A DNA stretch of 52,396 nt from assembly GCA_018716805.1 (NCBI GenBank), contig DVJL01000019.1:1-52396 (forward strand). The letters run 5' to 3'. The notes beneath the pieces are model-generated. The model saw only the letters and a program-made list of their open reading frames with translations. It was not told the DNA's origin and made no database searches. This DNA is from Candidatus Faecivicinus avistercoris (lineage in GTDB: Bacteria > Bacillota > Clostridia > Christensenellales > Aristaeellaceae). Shown here piece by piece: positions 48,109 through 52,396 of this stretch (positions are counted from its first letter, which is position 1; every line of letters starts with the position of its first letter). The translations under genes and the position numbers were made by a program.

Positions 48109-49704
48109 ATGAGCGGCAAGGTGACGTTGGTGGGCGCAGGCCCGGGCGGCGTGGGGCTGATGACGGTGCGCGGCCTGCGCGCGCTCGAGGCGGCGGAAGT
48201 GGTCGTGTACGACCGGCTGGTGGACGAGGAGATCCTCGCGAGGATCCCGGCGGACGCCGAGCGCATCGACGTCGGCAAGCGCGCTGCGAATCACCCCGTG
48301 CCCCAGCCGGAGATCAACCGCCTGCTGCTGCAAAAGGCGCTCGAGGGGAAGAACGTCGTCCGGCTCAAGGGCGGCGACAGCTTCCTCTTTGGCCGCGGCG
48401 GCGAGGAACTGGAGCTCCTTGCGGAGAACGAGATCGAATTCGAGGTCGTTCCCGGCATCACGTCCGCGCTGGCCGCGCCGTCCTGCGCCGGCATCCCCGT
48501 GACGCATCGGGATTATTGCGCGTCCGTGCACATCATCGCCGGCCACCGGCGCGGCGACGGCGCGCTTTCGCTGGACTACGACGCGCTCAGGCGCGCGGGC
48601 GGCACGCTGGTGTTCCTGATGTCCGTGGCGACATTTGGCGAGATTGCCGGAGGGCTGATGCGCGCGGGCTTTCCGGCGGACTTTCCCTGCGCGATCGTCG
48701 AAAACGGCGCGCGCCCGGAACAGCGGCGGCTGGCAACCACCCTGGGCGATGCGGCGGCGTGCATCGCGCGCGAGGGTGTGCGTTCGCCGGCCGTGTTTGT
48801 CGTCGGCCGCGTCTGCGAGCTGGCGGATCGCTTCGACTGGTTCGGCCGTCTGCCGATGCGCGGACGCCGCGTGCTGGCCGCCCCGGACGCGGCCTGCCTG
48901 TCCGAGCGGCTGCGGGAGCTCGGCGCGCGCGTGACCGATATGCCTGTGCCGAAGGTGGAGTGGCTTCCATTTGAACTGCCCCGGCCGGGCGGCGCGCTGC
49001 TGCTCGACGGCGTTACGGCAGTCGAAGCGCTGTTTGCGCGGCTGGACGCGCTGCAGCTGGACGCGCGGGCACTGGCCGGTTGCCGCTTGATCTGCCCCCC
49101 TGCGGCGGCGCGCGCCCTGAGGTCGCACGGCCTTCGCGCGGACGAGGTTGTCGAAGACTGGCCGGAGGACGTTGGTTCCGCGATCCTGTTGTGCGAGGAG
49201 GAAGAAGCTCGGGGAGAATCGCCGCGCGTCGGTGCGGACGCAATCGTCGGGAACGGGTCGGAAGACACAGATTCCGAGATATCGTTATATGGAAAGGAAG
49301 AAACCCAGGGCGAATCGACGTATACTGGTGTGGACGCAGCCGCCAGTGACTTGCCGGAGAAGGCCGGTTCCGCGATCTTGTTGTGCGAGAAAGAAGAAGT
49401 CCGGCGCCGATCTTTGTACCCTGCCGGTGCGGACGCCAATTTTCCGAGATTGCGCGCGGCATGGCGGGAGGAGGTCGCGCCGGTGGAACCCGGCGTGGAG
49501 TTTGTCGTTTGCCTGTCGCGGCGGGATTTGGTTCGGTTCGCGCGCGCCGCGAAGGATTGGGATGTTTCCCGTGTCCGGCTGGTGTGCGCCGATCCGGCCA
49601 TCGCGCGCGCCGCACAGGCACTTGGCCTGCGCGCCAGTGTGCCCGACCAACCGGCCGTTGAGGGCGTGATCGCCTTGTGCGAATCGCTCTGCCGCAGGGA
49701 ATGA
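48109..49704 (+). CDS. Fused uroporphyrinogen-III C-methyltransferase / uroporphyrinogen-III synthase (CobA-HemD)
   Basis: This 531-residue bifunctional protein of tetrapyrrole synthesis has residues 1-245 as a SUMT: VTLVGAGPGGVGLMTVRGL, VVVYDRLVDEEIL, VVRLKGGDSFLFGRGGEE, VVPGITSALAAPSCAGIPVTHR (quoted in part), with the AdoMet loop GAGPG. It methylates uroporphyrinogen III toward sirohaem or cobalamin. Residues about 253-531 are HemD (uroporphyrinogen-III synthase), recognisable at RRVLAAPDAACLSERLRELG and VVCLSRRDLVRFARA. Inside HemD, residues 350-447 are three copies of a 32-residue acidic unit that normal HemD lacks. The C terminus (..CESLCRRE) is changed by a 98-bp duplication. HemD activity is therefore in doubt. 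Confidence 0.88.
   Translation: MSGKVTLVGAGPGGVGLMTVRGLRALEAAEVVVYDRLVDEEILARIPADAERIDVGKRAANHPVPQPEINRLLLQKALEGKNVVRLKGGDSFLFGRGGEELELLAENEIEFEVVPGITSALAAPSCAGIPVTHRDYCASVHIIAGHRRGDGALSLDYDALRRAGGTLVFLMSVATFGEIAGGLMRAGFPADFPCAIVENGARPEQRRLATTLGDAAACIAREGVRSPAVFVVGRVCELADRFDWFGRLPMRGRRVLAAPDAACLSERLRELGARVTDMPVPKVEWLPFELPRPGGALLLDGVTAVEALFARLDALQLDARALAGCRLICPPAAARALRSHGLRADEVVEDWPEDVGSAILLCEEEEARGESPRVGADAIVGNGSEDTDSEISLYGKEETQGESTYTGVDAAASDLPEKAGSAILLCEKEEVRRRSLYPAGADANFPRLRAAWREEVAPVEPGVEFVVCLSRRDLVRFARAAKDWDVSRVRLVCADPAIARAAQALGLRASVPDQPAVEGVIALCESLCRRE
49156..49449 (+). repeat. 96-bp tandem repeat, three copies, inside hemD
   Basis: Units encode GSAILLCEEEEARGE, DSEISLYGKEETQGE and GSAILLCEKEEVRRR at an exact 32-codon period. 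The copies are diverged at the DNA level (most alike first and third), so the expansion is older than the 3' duplication of the same gene. Confidence 0.75.
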
Positions 49705-49793
49705 GGCGTTCGCCTCGCGTGCAGAAGCGCGCCAGTGTGCCCGGCCAGCCGGCCGTTGAGGGCGTGATCGCCCTGTGTGAATCGCTCTGCCGC
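49629..49793 (+). repeat. Direct repeat (67 bp, 98-bp period) at the 3' end of cobA-hemD
   Basis: The 67-bp stretch starting GCGCGCCAGTGTGCCCG at 49629-49695 recurs at 49727-49793 with a few substitutions. The 98-bp period is not a multiple of three. The first copy now ends in CRRE-stop, while the second reads through to CRADRVE-stop at 49813, probably the ancestral C terminus. Confidence 0.85.
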
Positions 49794-49813
49794 GCTGACC
49801 GGGTCGAATGAGG

Positions 49814-49938
49814 GACTTGCCATAAATGTATAAATTCGCCGGTAAATATTGTGCTAACTACTGGATATACGATGGGTTTCGATTCCGTTTGGCAACACTA
49901 AAGGCGATGAATTCAGGAATTGCAATTTTTCTTTTTCA
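49814..49938. other. AT-rich gene-free stretch
   Basis: Between cobA-hemD and the next promoter the composition drops sharply toward A+T (for example ATAAATGTATAAATT near 49,824). No ORF with an RBS or clear terminator hairpin is visible. Confidence 0.4.
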
Positions 49939-49967
49939 TTGACGCAATAGTTTTCCTCTGATATAAT
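49939..49967 (+). promoter_or_regulatory. Promoter of the propeller/solute-binding fusion gene
   Basis: TTGACG (49939-49944), 17-bp spacer, perfect TATAAT (49962-49967). It leaves a leader of about 210 nt with a TGCCGC/GCGGCA hairpin at its start and a GCGGCGC/GCGCCGC pairing near 50,080-50,105. Confidence 0.7.
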
Positions 49968-50181
49968 GGTGGTGCCGCAAAGGTGCGGCAAACTGCCTGG
50001 AGGGCGTTTGAAGAGGAAAGATCCGCAATGTCGAGCGAGTTTTCTGCTAGTGTTCGCGCAGGATTTGTAGGCTTCGCGGCGCAAAGCCAGGAACGCGCCG
50101 CGTCCAGCGGGCGGAAGGGGCACCGGGATTGCGCTTTCAGAAATTTTCAAATGTTCTCCGAAAGAAACGGAGGGATTTGAG

Positions 50182-52374
50182 ATGAAGAAACTGTTTGCAA
50201 CGATCGCCCTGCTGCTCTGCCTCGCGCTGCCTACCGCCGGCGCGGAGGGATTTTTCTCTGGAACGACCGTCAATGTGACGTCTGCCGCGTCGGACGGCGG
50301 CGCAATTTGCGTCTACGATTCCACCGCGCGCGAGTTCCGGCTGACCGGGCCGGATGGCGCGGTGCGTGCGATTTCGGCTGCTTCGCTGGATGGCGAGGGG
50401 ACGACGGGCTCCGTGCTGGCGCTGACCAGCGATGGAGCTCATTTTTATGCCGTCGTCGAGCAGCTGAAGGTCGACGGCTTTACCGCGACCTACGACAGCG
50501 CCGCGCTCTACCGGCTCGATTTCGACGCTTCAGCCATTCATCTCGAGGCCGGGCTCGATCTCTCCGAGGCGGTGCTGTCCGACGGCGGATTCCACTCGCT
50601 CGATTCCCTGCTCGGCGCGGAGCAGTCGGACGACCGGCTGTATTTGCTGTTCTATCGGAATGGCGATTCGCTGCCGGGGCAATTTGACCTTCAGGCGGGG
50701 GAATGCTACCTGCTCTGCTTCGATCGGGCCGCGCAGACGGCTTCGCGCCTCGAACTCGACGGGGAAGCGACGCTGATCGCCGCGCAGGGCGCGCTCGTGA
50801 TGCTGGCGGTTCCCGCGGCGAACGACGAAATGCAGCTGGTGATGCTCGACACCGCGAGCGGTTCGACCGCGCAGGGCTGGACGATCTCCGGCGCGGCCGG
50901 CCGGGCGTCGTGCTTTGACTACGACGCCGGGCAGGCGCTTCTGTACTATTCCGTCGGCAATCGTGTCTGGCGGATGGACGCCTCGGGCAATGCGGTCGAG
51001 GTGGCGGCGCTGCCCGAGCGGTCGCCGCAGGGCATTTTCGCACTCGGCGACCGCGTCGCCGCGTGGACGGCGGAGGGCGTGACGGAGGCCGCGATTCAGT
51101 CCGGCGGCGTCAGCCGCGCGGGCGAGCTCACGGTGTATGGAAGCAGTTCGCTGCTGGACGACTTTTCCCGCGCCTACCCGGAGATTTCGCTGACGGTCAT
51201 GCCGGGCGACGTTTCGCTGATCGATGCCGTGCTTACGCAGTCGAGCGTGCCGGACGTGATGCTGATGAGCAGCCTTGACTGCGAGGAACTGCGGCCGCTG
51301 ATCGATCGCGGCTACCTGCTGCCGCTGGACAGCGCGGCCGTCTCGGACGTGGTTTCCCGAATGTACCCGGAGATCGCCAGTGCGGTGACGACCGAGGCGG
51401 GCATCGTCGCGCTGCCCTTCGACCGCCTGATGCAGTCGGTGTTCGGCGTGGACGAGGCGCTTTGGAAGGAGCTCGGGCTGGGCGATCTTCCGGAGACCTG
51501 GGCGGACCTGTTCGCCTTCCTCCGCCGCTGGCCGGAGATTCAGGCCGCGCACCCCGACCTGCGCCTGCTGATAGAGTCGGGCTCCAACGAGGGCTTTCGC
51601 GGCGGGGTGCTGGAACGCATGATCGAAGATTATGAATTCTACCGCACGCATCTTGACGAACCCGTCGGCTACGACACGGAGGTGTTTCGCAGCCTGCTCG
51701 CGGAGTTTGAGTCGATCGACTTCGACGCGCTGTTCGCCAACGAGGGCACGGCGTCCTCGTGCGGAATGCTCACCTTCTATTGTGCGCCGACGGCGCAGAA
51801 GAATGGGCTGTTCAGCAGCTTCGGTTCTCCCATCCCGCTGCGCGTCATGGAGGGAGCGCCGGTCTACGCGCCCATGACGGTGTACTTCATCGCCATCAAC
51901 CCCTATTCGCAGAACATCGACGCCGCCAAGGCGCTGGTCGAGTTCGCCGCGCAGAACCTCGACCCGCTGGTGCGCATTGAGCTGATGCCCGGCGAAAACG
52001 CGCCCGTCCGAAGCGACGGCTATGAGGAGTCGCTTGCGCAGTACGAGGCCGCGGCGGCCGCCGCACAGAGCGCGCTGGACGCCTGCGAGGATCCCGCCGA
52101 GCGCGTGCTGCTCGAGCAGTCGCTCGCCGAGGCGCAGGCGGCGCTCGAGGACTATCGCGAGGATGGCGGATGGCTGGCCAGCGAGGAGAGCATCGCCGGC
52201 TATCGCGCCGTCGCGGAGCACATTTTGATCTACTATCGAGATGCGCTGTATTCCGCCGAGGCGGGAATCCTCGCGGACGCGAAGCAGCGCTATCTCGACG
52301 GCGACCTTCCCGCCGACCAGCTCATCGCCGAGCTCGAACGCCGCTACGTCATGCGCGAGCGGGAGGCGGGCTGA
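50182..52374 (+). CDS. Secreted propeller-like / family-1 solute-binding fusion protein
   Basis: This 730-residue exported protein has a signal peptide (LFATIALLLCLALPTAGA|EGFF) without a lipobox. Residues about 30-320 consist of repeated beta-strand units with motifs such as LYRLDFDAS, LYLLFYRNGDS, CYLLCFDRAAQ and VWRMDASGN, resembling a beta-propeller. From about 325 (GELTVYGSSSLLDDFSRAYP) it reads as a family-1 extracellular solute-binding protein, with PDVMLMSSLDCEEL, GIVALPFDRLMQSVFGVDEALW, and VYAPMTVYFIAINPYSQNIDAAKALVEF. A helical, alanine-rich stretch (about 613-660) precedes the C terminus. Permease genes are not visible before the window ends. The substrate is unknown, possibly a carbohydrate from family resemblance. 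Confidence 0.8.
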   Translation: MKKLFATIALLLCLALPTAGAEGFFSGTTVNVTSAASDGGAICVYDSTAREFRLTGPDGAVRAISAASLDGEGTTGSVLALTSDGAHFYAVVEQLKVDGFTATYDSAALYRLDFDASAIHLEAGLDLSEAVLSDGGFHSLDSLLGAEQSDDRLYLLFYRNGDSLPGQFDLQAGECYLLCFDRAAQTASRLELDGEATLIAAQGALVMLAVPAANDEMQLVMLDTASGSTAQGWTISGAAGRASCFDYDAGQALLYYSVGNRVWRMDASGNAVEVAALPERSPQGIFALGDRVAAWTAEGVTEAAIQSGGVSRAGELTVYGSSSLLDDFSRAYPEISLTVMPGDVSLIDAVLTQSSVPDVMLMSSLDCEELRPLIDRGYLLPLDSAAVSDVVSRMYPEIASAVTTEAGIVALPFDRLMQSVFGVDEALWKELGLGDLPETWADLFAFLRRWPEIQAAHPDLRLLIESGSNEGFRGGVLERMIEDYEFYRTHLDEPVGYDTEVFRSLLAEFESIDFDALFANEGTASSCGMLTFYCAPTAQKNGLFSSFGSPIPLRVMEGAPVYAPMTVYFIAINPYSQNIDAAKALVEFAAQNLDPLVRIELMPGENAPVRSDGYEESLAQYEAAAAAAQSALDACEDPAERVLLEQSLAEAQAALEDYREDGGWLASEESIAGYRAVAEHILIYYRDALYSAEAGILADAKQRYLDGDLPADQLIAELERRYVMREREAG

Positions 52375-52396
52375 AGCGCGGATCGCAGGTGAAGGA

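Noticed and set aside
49968-50181. c-di-GMP (GEMM) riboswitch
   Set aside because: Only isolated GCAAAG/GGCAAAC-like words are present and their spacing does not fit the conserved architecture.

Overview
The window is a high-GC (visibly above 60%) bacterial chromosome segment with dense, short-spaced genes. RBSs are strong AGGAGG type, promoters are sigma-A type with 17-bp spacers, and many starts are TTG or GTG. A Bacillota-type SOS box (CGAACATATGTTTA) lies before recA. These traits, plus the gene families, suggest an uncultured-type Clostridia lineage, possibly near Christensenellales. That placement is inference. Exported proteins carry AxA-type signal peptides with no clear lipobox, which is unusual for a monoderm.

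Layout. (1) 1-112: end of an IS5-like insertion sequence. (2) 412-4208, minus strand: metN-metI-metQ methionine importer. It is headed by a consensus promoter, a 30-codon Met-rich leader peptide and an intrinsic terminator, which together look like a ribosome-mediated attenuator. MetI has an extra N-terminal extracytoplasmic coiled-coil domain. (3) 4265-8641, minus: TIM-barrel isomerase, trkA, trkH, VOC protein. (4) 8954-15308: fba, a small P-loop ATPase and membrane protein, an alpha/beta hydrolase with a DUF362 ferredoxin-like protein, and an oxidoreductase/sugar isomerase pair. (5) 15530-19172: a decayed methyltransferase, recA, a stand-alone riboflavin kinase and two tandem esterases. (6) 19195-25896: a secreted protein, a membrane-anchored parvulin, an orphan NusG paralogue, and an AraC regulator divergent from L-fucose isomerase. 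(7) 26041-40375: a second AraC regulator divergent from an 11-gene operon. That operon encodes four paralogous cytoplasmic TPR proteins, two near-identical peptide-binding proteins, a complete Dpp/Opp-type ABC transporter and an S9 serine peptidase. (8) 40531-44154: an IspD/TarI cytidylyltransferase, two LicD transferases and a nucleotide-sugar epimerase (cell-surface polymer decoration). (9) 44501-52374: a methyltransferase, a secreted protein, initiator and elongator tRNA-Met, a zinc-ribbon membrane protein with 87-bp tandem repeats, a CobA-HemD fusion with internal and terminal duplications, and a secreted propeller-like/solute-binding fusion.

Between genes there is a dispersed family of modular nested palindromes (about 250-360, 4383-4447, 8651-8857, 15756-15877, 44230-44485). 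Two copies show compensatory base changes in their stems.

The best candidates for undescribed biology are the Met-codon attenuator of metNIQ, the TPR/peptide-importer/S9-peptidase operon, the MetI ectodomain paired with a non-lipidated MetQ, and the nested-palindrome family. All calls come from reading the sequence; no database search was possible.
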